A stretch of 64,000 bases of DNA, taken from Mycolicibacterium grossiae. GTDB taxonomy: Bacteria > Actinomycetota > Actinomycetes > Mycobacteriales > Mycobacteriaceae. The DNA lies in the NCBI RefSeq assembly GCF_008329645.1, contig NZ_CP043474.1, forward strand, positions 186,001 through 250,000, written 5' to 3'. Each line of letters begins with the position of its first letter. Position 1 is the first letter of the stretch. Made by a program: the position numbers and the translations under genes. This document shows positions 36,324-46,064 of this stretch, one piece after another. The notes beneath the pieces are model-generated. The model saw only the letters and a program-made list of their open reading frames with translations. It was not told where the DNA came from and made no database searches.

Positions 36324-37061
36324 TCACTTGTCGAGCGACGCCAAGAACTCTCGAGCAACCACTTTGAGCTTGACATTGCGGTCCTGGGAGGACTTGACGA
36401 GCCGCTGGAACGCTTCCTCAGCGGTACCGCCGTGGATTGCGCGAAGTGCACCTTTGGCTTGGTCTATGTCCGACCTTGACGTCAGCGCCGCAGTCAATTG
36501 CTGGATGGTTTCGCGGGAGCGCTGCCATTGACGCGCGTTCGTGATTGCGGCGCCGGCTATCGCGGTATACAGACGCATCAACGTTTCGTCGAACGGGTCG
36601 AAGGCCGATGCATGCCGGCTATAGATGTTGAGAGAACCGATCAGCTCCGGATCCTGGTCCACACGTTCCGCAAGCAGCGGCACCGACAACGTGGCACGGA
36701 TATGGCTGCGCCGAGCAGCTGCAACAAACTCCGGCCATCGCTGGCCTTCGACGGACACGACCACCCGCACCGGACGGCGCGTCTCCGCCGCCTCCAAGCA
36801 CGGCCCACGCCGAGTTGAGTACTGCTCGTCGTCGAGAGCGAGGACCCATTGGTCTGTGTACGCGGCCGTGCGTCGTCCTGTCCCAGTCAAGACGCTCACA
36901 GACACCGCGTCGGCATCGGGAATGGCACTCACAGCGGACTGCGCGACGCGGGCGAGAACATCGTCGAGCGGTTCCGTTGAAGCGAACAGTTCTTGCAACG
37001 ACTCGATGGCATCTGATGCCGATTCGAGCCGGTCAAGCTCGTTAGGACGCGCGTCTGTCAC
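36324..37061 (-). CDS. GAF-ANTAR domain protein
   Basis: About 245 residues from GTG 37061, which has GAGGCGG seven bases upstream. The N-terminal GAF domain (20-165) shows ADAVSVSVLTGTGRRTAAYT and RRGPCLEAAETRRPVRV, then LSVPLL and GSLNIYSRHASAFD. The C-terminal ANTAR domain (about 185-240: LTAALTSRSDIDQAKGALRA, then AFQRLVKSSQDRNVKLKVVA) has the A-x-G spacing of the three-helix RNA-binding fold. ANTAR proteins act as antiterminators by binding dual hexaloop RNAs. GAF-ANTAR proteins are common in mycobacteria and often respond to stress. Well supported. Confidence 0.92.
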   Translation of the reverse strand: MTDARPNELDRLESASDAIESLQELFASTEPLDDVLARVAQSAVSAIPDADAVSVSVLTGTGRRTAAYTDQWVLALDDEQYSTRRGPCLEAAETRRPVRVVVSVEGQRWPEFVAAARRSHIRATLSVPLLAERVDQDPELIGSLNIYSRHASAFDPFDETLMRLYTAIAGAAITNARQWQRSRETIQQLTAALTSRSDIDQAKGALRAIHGGTAEEAFQRLVKSSQDRNVKLKVVAREFLASLDK

Positions 37062-37347
37062 CCGTATCCGCCTCAAAAGGATCCAGCTTGGCCGTGGCTG
37101 GACCAAAGCGACTACGGCGTGAGCTTAACCGAATCTGAACACGACGAGAAAACGGTCTCCGTACGCACTCCATCGCAGGCCACGCAACGAGGCACAATCA
37201 TCCGGAAGGTAGCACATGGAGCCGGTACCGCTCTGCTAAGTGCTGCCGGCAGATCATCAGTCCAACCCGGCTTGAGCGCCTACGGCTACATACGCACGCG
37301 TCTAGTCATCGGCCACACCATCGGCCGAACCCCGGCCGTAGCGTCGG

Positions 37348-37530
37348 TCAGCGCCAGCGGTCCCTCCACCGAAACCTCCGACTGTTGTTTCTTGTGCCAT
37401 TCAGCATGTTTCCCAAGCCGTCGAATGCTTGATCGATACCATCATGCACCATCTCGACGTTATTGATTCTCTCAACCAAATCTTCGTTGCGATTCCGATC
37501 CCGCTCGGTCACTCGCCGCCAGAAGCTCAT
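37348..37530 (-). CDS. Small basic-acidic hypothetical protein
   Basis: The 60-residue protein has an excellent GGGAGGGA before ATG 37530. It is highly charged (RRVTERDRNRNEDLVERINN and an Arg-rich end SRRFRWRDRWR), helical in the middle and without hydrophobic segments. No family recognised. Confidence 0.5.
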   Translation of the reverse strand: MSFWRRVTERDRNRNEDLVERINNVEMVHDGIDQAFDGLGNMLNGTRNNSRRFRWRDRWR

Positions 37531-37689
37531 TAACCAGTCCCTCCCCGTCGCGTATCAGCCGATGCTATCCGGCTGTCCGAACTGCCGCAGACGATTCGAC
37601 GCTCTTAGTGCACAGCTCAGGCATGTGTAGCGTGAGCGGAACTACAGGTCTCGAGGCCTCTGGCTAAAGCCCATGGTTCGCGACCGGCG

Positions 37690-38172
37690 CTACGCTTGAT
37701 CCCGTCTCCACACGGAGATGTTTGCGCCAAGTTTGTCGTTCCAGTTCACACGCGCGAAAGCCGTCAAGATGTCGATCCGGGAGCCGCGAATACATTGAGA
37801 GTTTCTAGCGATGACTTGGTTACCCCGAAGCAAGCGCAAGTCAGCACAAGTTGTGACGGCAGTAGTGCACACCCCTACTCCCAACGCACGTGCCGATGCT
37901 CCTGCGCTTGCGCGCTCTACACGAGTGGAGTAGTTGCAAGAAGGATACGCCTCTGCCTCCCACCCAACTCCATCAAAATAGGTCAGACACGTACAAAGAG
38001 CAGCGATGAAACCGATCGCAACAATGCGAAAACTGTAAAGACTTTGTAGCAATTGGCACGGCTTAGCTACCCACCGTGCGCCAGTTAGTCGAATCACCAC
38101 GAACTCCCCCCGCCGACCAGGCTTTGCCTCGACGAGGGCCACGATAGCGAACATCAGGTTGCCACGTCCCAT
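37690..38172 (-). CDS. Possible exported protein
   Basis: About 160 residues if translation begins at ATG 38172; the open frame continues upstream to 38382, antisense to the divergent gene at 38304. A hydrophobic segment (SFRIVAIGFIAALCTCLTYF) could be a signal peptide or anchor. The rest contains Cys (SCNYSTR, VCTTAVTTCADLR, NSQCIRG) and ends NISVWRRDQA. Weak support: no ribosome binding site is outstanding. Confidence 0.4.
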   Translation of the reverse strand: MGRGNLMFAIVALVEAKPGRRGEFVVIRLTGARWVAKPCQLLQSLYSFRIVAIGFIAALCTCLTYFDGVGWEAEAYPSCNYSTRVERASAGASARALGVGVCTTAVTTCADLRLLRGNQVIARNSQCIRGSRIDILTAFARVNWNDKLGANISVWRRDQA

Positions 38173-38303
38173 TTCGAACGAATCGCTTCTCCCAGCGTTT
38201 GATGCCGACTCGCGAACCAACAGAGCGCGACTCGGCGGAAGGATTGGGGTCAACGTAAACGGTATGGAACGCAGTTGCGTCACTCCTGTGCCAGACTCGA
38301 GGC

Positions 38304-38921
38304 ATGGGGGAAGAGTCAGGCACAGAGGTGCCACCTGCGGATAGCAACCCGACGCTAGGTGAAGGCACTGCTTCGAGGTCATCTGGCGGCCGAAGCAGCG
38401 ACTGGAAGCTCGCTCTACTTAGCGCAGGAGCAGCTCTACTGGGGTCGCTTATTGGAGGCGGTATATCCTATGCGCTTGCGCTCTCCGGCCAAGAATTTCA
38501 AGGAGAAAGCGATCTTCTTGCCCGGCGTGAAGCCGACTATGCGACCTATCTTTCCTCTCAGCCCAAGTTGCAAGGTATTGAGAACACGCTCAGAAACTAC
38601 ATACAAGAGAATGATCCGGACATCTCGGCGATTAATGAGTGGTCCGGCAAGTATTATGAAGCCGTAGATGCGGCCGTCAGCGCAGATTACGTTGTCGCGC
38701 TTAGTTGCTCACCAGAGGTTGACGAATTGCGTACGGCCATCGTGGACGCTCAAACTGACATCGACACAGCGATCCACTCGCTAGCGAATGACTCTCGTTA
38801 CGGTCGCCCGTACAATCGTGAAACGCTCGATGACCTTTCGAACAGCCTTGATAGATTACCCGGTTTGCACGGAGATTTCGCTGGCGCCGCACGTTATTAC
38901 GATTTGCGAATCCCTGACTGA
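38304..38921 (+). CDS. Single-span membrane-anchored helical protein
   Basis: The 205-residue protein has a polar N-terminus, one glycine-rich span at about residues 36-59 (LALLSAGAALLGSLIGGGIS), and an extracytoplasmic or cytoplasmic helical domain (QGESDLLARREADYATYLSS onward). The pattern resembles many unnamed bacterial proteins with an N-terminal anchor and a four-helix domain. Function unknown. The ATG at 38304 lies within the open frame of the divergent gene. Confidence 0.65.
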   Translation: MGEESGTEVPPADSNPTLGEGTASRSSGGRSSDWKLALLSAGAALLGSLIGGGISYALALSGQEFQGESDLLARREADYATYLSSQPKLQGIENTLRNYIQENDPDISAINEWSGKYYEAVDAAVSADYVVALSCSPEVDELRTAIVDAQTDIDTAIHSLANDSRYGRPYNRETLDDLSNSLDRLPGLHGDFAGAARYYDLRIPD

Positions 38922-39160
38922 TCTCGCGTACATAGGTCTGTCTCAAAACTGAACAAGGTCCCAATGAGTTGGAGGTGAGTGTCAGCTTCCCAGAAATGAA
39001 TTGTCCAGATGCCTCGGACGACCTCATAGAGATCGTCAGTGCGTTCACCCAAGCAGGTCTTTACCGAGTAGCAGCACTGCCCATCCTGCTTGCACGACGG
39101 CCCTCGCCAATATGAACACAGCTTTGGCAGTTGTATTCACAGCAACGCGAGACTCTGAAG

Positions 39161-39523
39161 TTACTTCACGTCGCCTTCAGCCCCTTTACAGCGGAGCTCC
39201 AGCGGCTCCGAGTTAGCTTGGCGACGCAAGACGATGCGATCCTCCGCCCCTATGACGTCGAAGCGTGTCGGTCCAACTATCTGCAGGTCGGCAGCAAACC
39301 CCGCTGTCACTTCGAGAAGAACTTCGTATCGTCCACCGTTGGGCCGATCGTCGGGTTGTTGTTCGACCCACCAGCGCCCGCCGGCAGCTGCCGCTACCAA
39401 ATCGTCATAGCGGACCCAATCGAAACGACCATCAGTTTCAAGTCGAAGGTTGATCTCGCTGGTCGCACTCGATTGCCCCGCCGGCCGTCCCACGTAGCGA
39501 CCCGCGAGCTTAGGAAACCTCAT
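39161..39523 (-). CDS. Hypothetical beta-rich protein
   Basis: The 120-residue protein has AGGAGGGACA directly before ATG 39523. It looks like a small beta-barrel protein (YVGRPAGQSSATSEINLRLE, RFDWVRYDDLV, RYEVLLEVTAGFAADLQIVG, EDRIVLRR). It has no signal peptide. Unknown family; in bacteria such sequences often lie in accessory DNA. Confidence 0.6.
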   Translation of the reverse strand: MRFPKLAGRYVGRPAGQSSATSEINLRLETDGRFDWVRYDDLVAAAAGGRWWVEQQPDDRPNGGRYEVLLEVTAGFAADLQIVGPTRFDVIGAEDRIVLRRQANSEPLELRCKGAEGDVK

Positions 39524-39697
39524 TGTCCCTCCTAACGCATTGGTCACTGTTGCGGATGTGAGAGAGTCGTTCTTGAGGTCAACCTTGACACGGCCCGCCG
39601 TTTGGCGGCAGCCAATCTAGAAAGGTGGCGTCTGCTCGACACACTGCCTGCCACGCAAGTCAACATTTGCCACGCGCAACGACGGCGGTCTCAACGC

Positions 39698-41125
39698 GGT
39701 TGCGTCCACCAAGGTGGTGTACGAGTCGGACCTGATCAGCGGTACCGGCGTGTCGTAGCCGAATGATTGAAGGTCATCGCGTGATTCTTCGAGAGACCGA
39801 CCAAAGTTTCTCGAGCAAAGGAACCGACGCGATGACCACTGCCCACAATATCGACCTGCCCACCGTGCTGGCCGAACGACTCACCACCGCCCATCCCGAC
39901 GTGCTGCGCGAGCTGCTCGCCACATTCATCCACACCCTGATGGGCGCTGAGGCCGACGCCCTGTGCGGCGCCGGATACGGCGAACGCAGCACCGAGCGCA
40001 CCAACTCCCGCAACGGCTACCGGCACCGCCAATTCGACACCCGCGCAGGCTCATTGGATCTCGCGATCCCGAAGCTGCGCCACGGCTCCTACTTCCCGGA
40101 CTGGCTGCTGGAACGCCGCAAACGCGCCGAACGGGCTCTGACCACGGTAGTCGCGACCTGCTACCTGCTGGGGGTCTCGACGCGGCGGATGGACAAGCTG
40201 GTGGAGACCCTGGGGATCACGTCGCTGTCGAAGTCCCAGGTCAGCGTGATGGCTAAGGAACTCGACGCCGCCGTCGAAGCCTTCCGCACCCGGCCCTTGG
40301 ACGCCGGCCCGTACACGTTCGTGGCCGCCGACGCCCTGGTGCTCAAGGTCCGCGAGGGCGGGCGGGTGGTCAACGTGCACGCCCTGATCGCGGTCGGGGT
40401 CAACGCCGAGGGCCATCGCGAAATCCTGGGTATTGACGTCAGTACCGCCGAGGACGGAGCGGGCTGGTTGACGTTCTGGCGGTCGCTGACCGCCCGCGGC
40501 CTGTCCGGGGTCAAATTGGTCACCAGCGACGCCCATGCCGGGCTGGTAGCGGCCATTGGGGCGACGCTGCCCGGGGCGGCCTGGCAGCGGTGCAGAACGC
40601 ATTACACGACCAACCTGATGGCCGTCACTCCCAAGTCGTCGTGGCCGTGGGTCCGGACATTGTTGCATTCGGTGTTCGATCAACCAGACGCTGAATCGGT
40701 TGCTGCGCAATATGATCGGATCATCGAGGCCCTCGCGGACAAGCTCCCCAAGGTCGCCGACCACCTGGAAGAAGCCCGGGCGGACCTGCTGGCGTTCACT
40801 GCGTTTCCCAAGCAGATCTGGCGCCAGATCTGGAGCAACAACCCCCAGGAACGCCTCAACAAGGAGATCCGCCGACGCACCGACGTCGTCGGCATCTTCC
40901 CCGACCGAAACGCTCTGATCCGCCTCGTCGGCGCCGTCCTGGCCGAACAACACGACGAATGGGCAGAATCGCGGCGCTACCTCGGCCTCGACGTCCTCAG
41001 CAAATCACGCACCGTCAACGACACACCGACAGAACAGGAGGCCACCCCAGCGGCACTGACCGCCTGACCCAACTACCTCGAAGAATCACACGACGACGTC
41101 GTACACCACGTCCCTGGACTTGACC
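39698..41125 (+). mobile_element. IS1081-like insertion sequence, copy 3
   Basis: A 1428-bp element with the same ends as copy 1, flanked by the perfect 8-bp duplication CTCAACGC (39690-39697 and 41126-41133). It lies between the beta-rich hypothetical gene and a secreted-protein operon, disrupting no recognised gene. Confidence 0.97.
39832..41067 (+). CDS. IS256-family transposase (IS1081-like), copy 3
   Basis: Intact 411-residue transposase, identical in translation to the other three. Start chosen as for copy 1 at the ATG that gives the IS1081-like N-terminus. Confidence 0.95.
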   Translation: MTTAHNIDLPTVLAERLTTAHPDVLRELLATFIHTLMGAEADALCGAGYGERSTERTNSRNGYRHRQFDTRAGSLDLAIPKLRHGSYFPDWLLERRKRAERALTTVVATCYLLGVSTRRMDKLVETLGITSLSKSQVSVMAKELDAAVEAFRTRPLDAGPYTFVAADALVLKVREGGRVVNVHALIAVGVNAEGHREILGIDVSTAEDGAGWLTFWRSLTARGLSGVKLVTSDAHAGLVAAIGATLPGAAWQRCRTHYTTNLMAVTPKSSWPWVRTLLHSVFDQPDAESVAAQYDRIIEALADKLPKVADHLEEARADLLAFTAFPKQIWRQIWSNNPQERLNKEIRRRTDVVGIFPDRNALIRLVGAVLAEQHDEWAESRRYLGLDVLSKSRTVNDTPTEQEATPAALTA

Positions 41126-41327
41126 CTCAACGCATCGAACGCCTCCGAGGCGGGGGCACACCCGAACGGCCTCCACGAAGTCGAGCCGGCATCCCCGGCA
41201 TCACTTTGGTGCACCGCAGGCCAAGCCGCGACGTCCTAAGTCGCGGGGCACGAATAGTGCCTCATTAAGACTCGTCGCGCGGTGAGGTCCGCGAACAAAA
41301 GTTCGACAACCCCGAAGTTATGGGTTC
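41126..41327. other. Short gap after IS copy 3
   Basis: Contains the right target duplication and about 190 bases without a supported gene. Confidence 0.3.
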
Positions 41328-42005
41328 TTACTTCGAGCACTGCAGCGCCGCTACACGTCCGCCTGGCAGTCTCGAGCTGGCGGCCATGACGGCTTCGGCT
41401 GAGGTAACGCCGTTGCCGCCCTGAAACGAAGATGATGTCAGAACGATGGCAACGCAGCCGTTATGCATCTCGGCAGCCACCTGGCAGCCGGCCCCGGAGG
41501 CAGCCACACACTCCGCATTTGCTATTCCGTCGGCGCGACCTTGCGTATTTGCTGTTCCCCAGCCGATCTGAGCGGTGACCGGCGAGATGGCGAGCGCGAC
41601 ATATTGATCGTCGCCGCCAGTCGCGATCAACTGCGAGGGGTCCTGAGCTGGGAGTGCAGCCACTGGCAGTGGTGTCGCCGGCGGGGGTGCACCACACGGA
41701 CACCACTGCGCCACCCCACCGTGGCGAGAGCACGTACCGGACCGCGTCTGCGAATGCGACGCGGTGCCGTCTTGACAGATTGCCGAGGCGCCGGCGTACG
41801 ACCCATTGGGGCTCTCGACGCAGTCCCCGCTCGCAGCCTCGTAGGTGCCAGCCGGACATGCCGCGGCGGGAGGCGCGACGACAACGGCGACGAGCACATT
41901 GAACGTCAGCAGGACGACAGCACTCACCGACGTCAGCAGTCGCCCGCTCCGGCGAAACACCCCAAACCTCCGGCGCACGCGTGACCTAGTACGACCCGTC
42001 GGCAC
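41328..42005 (-). CDS. Secreted DUF3761-DUF4189 protein
   Basis: The 225-residue protein has a basic N-terminus and signal anchor (LLTSVSAVVLLTFNVLVAVV), then a DUF3761-type module (CPAGTYEAASGDCVESPNGS; C-x-D-G-T-x-S-x-S; GTCSRHGGVAQW; about residues 50-100) and a DUF4189-type module (YVALAISPVTAQIGWGTANT, then AECVAASGAGCQVAAEMHNG CVAIV; about 133-215). Both modules are frequent in secreted mycobacterial proteins. It is the last gene of a four-gene-like secreted cluster with Excalibur and DUF732; its start overlaps the DUF732 remnant end. Disulphide-rich and extracytoplasmic. Confidence 0.85.
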   Translation of the reverse strand: MPTGRTRSRVRRRFGVFRRSGRLLTSVSAVVLLTFNVLVAVVVAPPAAACPAGTYEAASGDCVESPNGSYAGASAICQDGTASHSQTRSGTCSRHGGVAQWCPCGAPPPATPLPVAALPAQDPSQLIATGGDDQYVALAISPVTAQIGWGTANTQGRADGIANAECVAASGAGCQVAAEMHNGCVAIVLTSSSFQGGNGVTSAEAVMAASSRLPGGRVAALQCSK

Positions 42006-42431
42006 ACCCGGCCGGCGGATTGGACGTCGAGCACGGATGCGGTTCGTTGCTCGCAGGCAGCCGAGTCTGCACCTTGTTTTGGATCTGCTGCTGATGCGCC
42101 CGCACCGCCGGCCAGATGTCGGGGCACATGGTGTTGGCGGCCCCCACGACGATAACGGCCCGTTCCGCGTTCGACGTATAACCGTTTAGCGTCAGACCAG
42201 CGATTGCTTGGTCGACAGCGAAGCTACTCTGGCCGTTTCTGATGGTGCGGCAAACGGCCTTGCCGACGTCGATGATGTCAAGGATGCTGTCGTAGTAGAC
42301 ACCGTTGTTGCGAGGAAGCTAACAAAGTCGTACTGGTCGGCGTGCGCAGGCGGCGCTGTCATCACAACTGCCGTGCAGACTGCGACGGACGCCGCGAGCG
42401 CAATGCAGTGAGCCTTTGTCACGACTCGCAT
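41986..42431 (-). pseudogene. DUF732 secreted protein, single-base frameshift
   Basis: The N-terminus has a signal peptide (VVTKAHCIALAASVAVCTAV) and the DUF732 beginning DQYDFVSFL. In that frame the protein becomes nonsense, whereas the next frame continues with the conserved NNGVYYDSILDIIDVGKAVC, FAVDQAIAGLTLNGYTSNAE, MCPDIWPAVRAHQQQI and a stop at 41986. The segment length (446) is one base short of a multiple of three. A one-base deletion after CTCG near 42325 explains it. It overlaps the Excalibur gene stop by 13 bases and belongs to that operon. Confidence 0.8.
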
Positions 42432-42616
42432 CCCACACCGTCGCGGTCCTTATCGAGCCACGGACCATAGTTGGGAGAATCGGACGGAATGTCAGTGTCG
42501 CCGTTAGCGCGAGCCTCCGAGCAGTTCTTGTAAGGGGCGTCCGCTGATGCAGCCAGTGCGGAGCCTAAAGCAACCGCGCTCGAAGCGGCGAAGACGACAA
42601 CAGCACGAAGAAGCAT
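42419..42616 (-). CDS. Excalibur calcium-binding domain protein, secreted
   Basis: The 65-residue protein has a signal peptide (VVVFAASSAVALGSALAASA) and an Excalibur domain: YKNCSEARANG followed by LDKDRDGVGCES, the D-x-D-x-D-G-x-x-C calcium-binding loop. Such modules are extracytoplasmic. First gene of the secreted-protein operon that continues with DUF732 and DUF3761. Confidence 0.92.
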   Translation of the reverse strand: MLLRAVVVFAASSAVALGSALAASADAPYKNCSEARANGDTDIPSDSPNYGPWLDKDRDGVGCES

Positions 42617-43114
42617 GACTCCACCCCGAAACGTTTGTGGCGACTAGGCCCCCTAGCCACTCCCGTAATCCTAGGGCACGCTCGGCCATGATCACAAACA
42701 GATGAGCAAACTATTGAATCCGTCAATGCCTCAGCAGCCGCCGGCTGGTCATTGCAGTCTGACGCCCCTGTCAGGCAAATAGTGCGACCGACGGCACGGA
42801 CACCGAAAGGTTGGTCTAGCGGATGACGAGAATCCATTGCTGCCTCTTGGGCTCAGATTTTGAAGGGGGTGCGCATGAGCGCCTCGAACGCGAGAGGCGT
42901 GGCAAATCGTCGTCATGCAAGTCCCGAGCAACGGCGTCCCCCCGGGTGCGGCAAAGACCGACCCGCGGCACTGAACCCGGCCCTTAAGACTCGCCATCCT
43001 CACAGACCCATACAGCGGGGTTGACTCACCAACATCTGTCGCGTCCTCGGGGCCGCCCACTGGTCGGTTGACCTCTCTTCGGTACGAGCAGCGGCGCGGC
43101 GCGACTCGCGCCTG

Positions 43115-43468
43115 CTATCTCTTACTCGCGCATACCCTGTCCGACAGCTTGATTAGTCCCCCAATGTCGCCCACCGGCACAGGCTGGCGCTGTCCGTTGA
43201 TTTCGATGTAGCCCGTCAGACGCTTCTCCGCCACGATCTCCTTCACGTCTGGGTAACCGCCGAACCTGATGGCAGTCTGATTGAGTCCGTACTCCGCGCC
43301 GCCGGCAGGAAGGTGACCATGCTGTCTTCGACGTAGCACTTGATCACGCCTTTCGAAAACGAGCAGCGGCCATTTCCCGTCGGTCCATGTCGCCTCGCTG
43401 ATCGGCCCGCTGGTTTGCGCAGGTGTGAGCGTGGAGGGTGGTGGCGTGCCGGGGTCAGTGTCACTCAA
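43115..43468 (-). pseudogene. DUF2511-like secreted protein remnant with compensating frameshifts
   Basis: The open frame encodes 117 residues and aligns with the intact segment at 47653-47900 (ISEATWTDGKWPLLV; AEYGLNQTAIRFGGYPDVKE; EKRLTGYIEING). In between, about 19 residues are scrambled. The paralogue's GVIKC-x-x-EDSMVTF is present here in another frame, so a +1 change near 43345 and a -1 change near 43310 compensate each other. There is no signal peptide in frame; a lipobox-like AAAC lies upstream before a stop. Probably decayed, although a length-conserved product could still be made. Confidence 0.65.
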
Positions 43469-44087
43469 TCGCGCTCATTGCTGGTGCGAGCAGGCAGCCG
43501 CGTTTCGCCGGGCCGTCTGTCCGCACGCGTACAGGTGCCGAGCGCAGTCGGACATCGTTTAGCTCCGGTCGCGCGGCGCCGTCGTGAGCGAACCGCCTCG
43601 AGCACGGCTAGCTGAATCTCACATGCAAGCGGTCGAGCACCTAATCACAGAGCTCAACCGGCGGTTCGACGCCCATCGGGCTGAGCGCAGCATGGCAGCG
43701 GAAGAGATGAATCAAACCGGCGCTACGTAACCTCTATGAGTTCCGGCTGAACATTGGATGGCCGCGAGGCTTGTGACGCCTCCAACGGGTTCATGATCGT
43801 TCTTAAACATGCCGTCAGCTAATGCGGAGTCGCGCGGACGCTGCTCGAAGCCGAACCATCCGACGACCACGCCATCGACGGGCATTGGCAGACGGCGAAC
43901 TTCACGCTCGTTTCCATGGCCAGCTTACGTGTGGAAACGCACGTCAAATACCGTTTCTAGCATTGGCCGCTATCGCTCAGATCGCAGCAATAGCTTGACT
44001 TGCGCAGTTTCGCACAAAAGATGATCGCTCGCGGCGTGGTAGGCGACATGCGGGACAAGTGACTACGTCAAGCGCAGGCCCGCCACC
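43469..44087. other. Stretch without a supported gene
   Basis: Open frames lack motifs and ribosome binding sites. It may contain remnants of the 5' part of the DUF2511-like gene near 43480-43550. Confidence 0.4.
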
Positions 44088-44468
44088 TCAGCGAACTCGA
44101 ACCGATTCGTCGCCGTCAAGTACTTTGCGCGAGCCGTCGCCTTGCGCATGCATGTCTGCATCGGCCTGCCACACCTTTGTGAGGTAGGCGCGAACCCTGT
44201 CCTCGTCGACCGGCTGGCCCCACCGCTTAATGAACGTCCGTCTCACGTCATCGTCGATCGGTATTGGCACATCGATTGAAGGCATCGCGCCTGGGGCATA
44301 GATATAAATATCGTGTTCGTCCGGCGGCGGACTCTCCGTCAATTTATCCATCGTGTCGAACACCAACTTCAGCACTGTGTGCGAGAGGCCGTGAATTGCC
44401 TTCGCCATAGCGCTTTCCTGCCGATCGTTACGTTCTTCTGTCGCCTTTTCCACTTCTACTTTCATCAT
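44088..44468 (-). CDS. Small acidic partner of the membrane protein upstream
   Basis: The 126-residue protein has an N-terminal charged helix (KVEVEKATEERNDRQESAMA), a middle segment HTVLKLVFDTMDKLTESPPP, a Pro/Ile strand (AMPSIDVPIPIDDDVRRTFI) and a C-terminal helix. Its ATG overlaps the stop of the 519-residue membrane protein by four bases, so the two are co-translated. A similar small gene follows the frameshifted paralogue at 48453. No known family. Confidence 0.7.
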   Translation of the reverse strand: MMKVEVEKATEERNDRQESAMAKAIHGLSHTVLKLVFDTMDKLTESPPPDEHDIYIYAPGAMPSIDVPIPIDDDVRRTFIKRWGQPVDEDRVRAYLTKVWQADADMHAQGDGSRKVLDGDESVRVR

Positions 44469-46024
44469 ACCACTTCTGACTTCTCGAATCTACGTCTAAT
44501 GCCTGAAGCGATGTAGACCGATTTGAACCATCCGGACACGCATCTGGCCAAGATGACAAGGTATACCGGAATAACCAGGCTGAAAAAGTAGTCGGTGAGG
44601 CTTACATGTCCTTCTTGTTCCGCTACAAAGAACAACACTATCCACATCGGCAAGACAGCAACGACGAAGCGGCGCACTCGTTGACGCTCACTTAGATAAC
44701 CCCATCGACGCCTTGTACTCCGCAGCACAAGCAATCCTGCAACGACGATTGCGGTACCCAAGAGTCCATGAAGGAAACACGACACGATGGCCCTGTCCTT
44801 CATCGTCGCGAGATCGATGCCGAAGCCTTGCGTCGCAAGCAACAGTGCAACATAGGCCGACATCGCGGAACTCGTCCACAGGGCGATGCGTGCAGTAAGT
44901 GGAGTGCGTATAGCAGTGGTTGGTTCGTTTCGCAGAGGCAACAGCGAGGCCACAACCGCCGGCCCGCCGGCGATGAGCGCAATCGCTCCCGTCGCTTGCA
45001 CCTTCCCCGTGTCCGAATCTATGAACCATCCGTGGGATAGCGCCATCATCAGAACGAACAAGATGACGCTCGTTACCAATCCGATGACCGCGGTGTATCC
45101 CTGGCTGCCCGGCGGGGCTTCGAAGCAGTCGATGAAAATCAGGTAGCGATTTGATACGGACGCATGTGCGCCGCGCTGGTCGTACGGCACGTAGATGTGG
45201 CCGTCGGGAGTTCCTTGACCATTGAACGTGTACCTCGGTTCATGATCGTGTCCTTTCGGCCGGACCGAGATATCCTTCAGGATGTAACCGTCCGGTACCT
45301 CAAAGTGGAAGTGGTAACTGGCTGCGAAGTGCAACAAGTCACTCTCGAACCGGAAGCGGTTCTGCCGCCATCCCATTGCTAGCCGCCAGGCGGCTAAGTT
45401 GTCGCGCGTCGCTTCGTCGTGACGGAATCGGTTCGTGTATTCCATTGTCACAACGTCTCCGAGGCAGGCTTCAATCTCTGCGAATTGTAAGTAGCGTGTT
45501 TCCAATTCACGGGCGAGCGTTTCGGCCGCCGCAACGAAGTACGGACTGCTCGCTTCACCGTCAGCTCCGATCAAACGATCGAGTATTCGAAGGGTGAAAG
45601 CGTCGCCATCAGTGAAATTGAGGATATTGATCGGTGCGTGCGAACTGTCAACAGCAAGTCCCGAAAGCAGCGTGCCTTTCTTCAAGAAAGCGACTGGGAC
45701 GTACAGACGACATTTCTGGCCGGGCGCAGGCAAGTCGCTTCGCGCCAACATCAGCCGTGCAAGCTCTTCGGCGTTTGGAATCCTCACCTCATGTTTTACT
45801 TCTCTTGAGAGGTGACGTTGGTGCGGCGTCAGCGTCTCACTGAGGCGGAGGTTCCAGCGCGGCAGGTCGCTGATCATGGCCGTCGCAACGGCCTCTTGTA
45901 TGCGGACCTCGCGTTGCCTCGATTCGGTGTGCAGCAACGCATTCGCGTCGTCGGCTGCAATCCGACTTCGTCGACCGAAGATCTTTCCAATGAACGCATC
46001 TGCGTCCCTGTGGCTTGGTGGCAT
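44465..46024 (-). CDS. Large membrane protein of a paralogous family, member 2
   Basis: The 519-residue protein has a soluble N-terminal half. A strand-helix region shows LSREVKHEVRIPNAEELARL and CRLYVPVAFLKKGTLLSGLA (residues 70-125). A beta domain follows with ASYHFHFEVPDGYILKDISV (about 230-250) and SNRYLIFIDCFEAPPGSQGY (about 295-315). Then come membrane spans: two at about 315-365 and three more to residue 505, ending with a basic tail. The FEAPPG-x-x-x-Y turn before the first span recurs as YETPPGTLLYG in the protein at 48453, which defines the family. Probably inner-membrane. ATG 46024 has no strong ribosome binding site. No named family is recognised. Confidence 0.75.
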   Translation of the reverse strand: MPPSHRDADAFIGKIFGRRSRIAADDANALLHTESRQREVRIQEAVATAMISDLPRWNLRLSETLTPHQRHLSREVKHEVRIPNAEELARLMLARSDLPAPGQKCRLYVPVAFLKKGTLLSGLAVDSSHAPINILNFTDGDAFTLRILDRLIGADGEASSPYFVAAAETLARELETRYLQFAEIEACLGDVVTMEYTNRFRHDEATRDNLAAWRLAMGWRQNRFRFESDLLHFAASYHFHFEVPDGYILKDISVRPKGHDHEPRYTFNGQGTPDGHIYVPYDQRGAHASVSNRYLIFIDCFEAPPGSQGYTAVIGLVTSVILFVLMMALSHGWFIDSDTGKVQATGAIALIAGGPAVVASLLPLRNEPTTAIRTPLTARIALWTSSAMSAYVALLLATQGFGIDLATMKDRAIVSCFLHGLLGTAIVVAGLLVLRSTRRRWGYLSERQRVRRFVVAVLPMWIVLFFVAEQEGHVSLTDYFFSLVIPVYLVILARCVSGWFKSVYIASGIRRRFEKSEVV

Positions 46025-46064
46025 TACCGTCCCTCAACAAGCTGCGGATTCCCATCACAACCAG

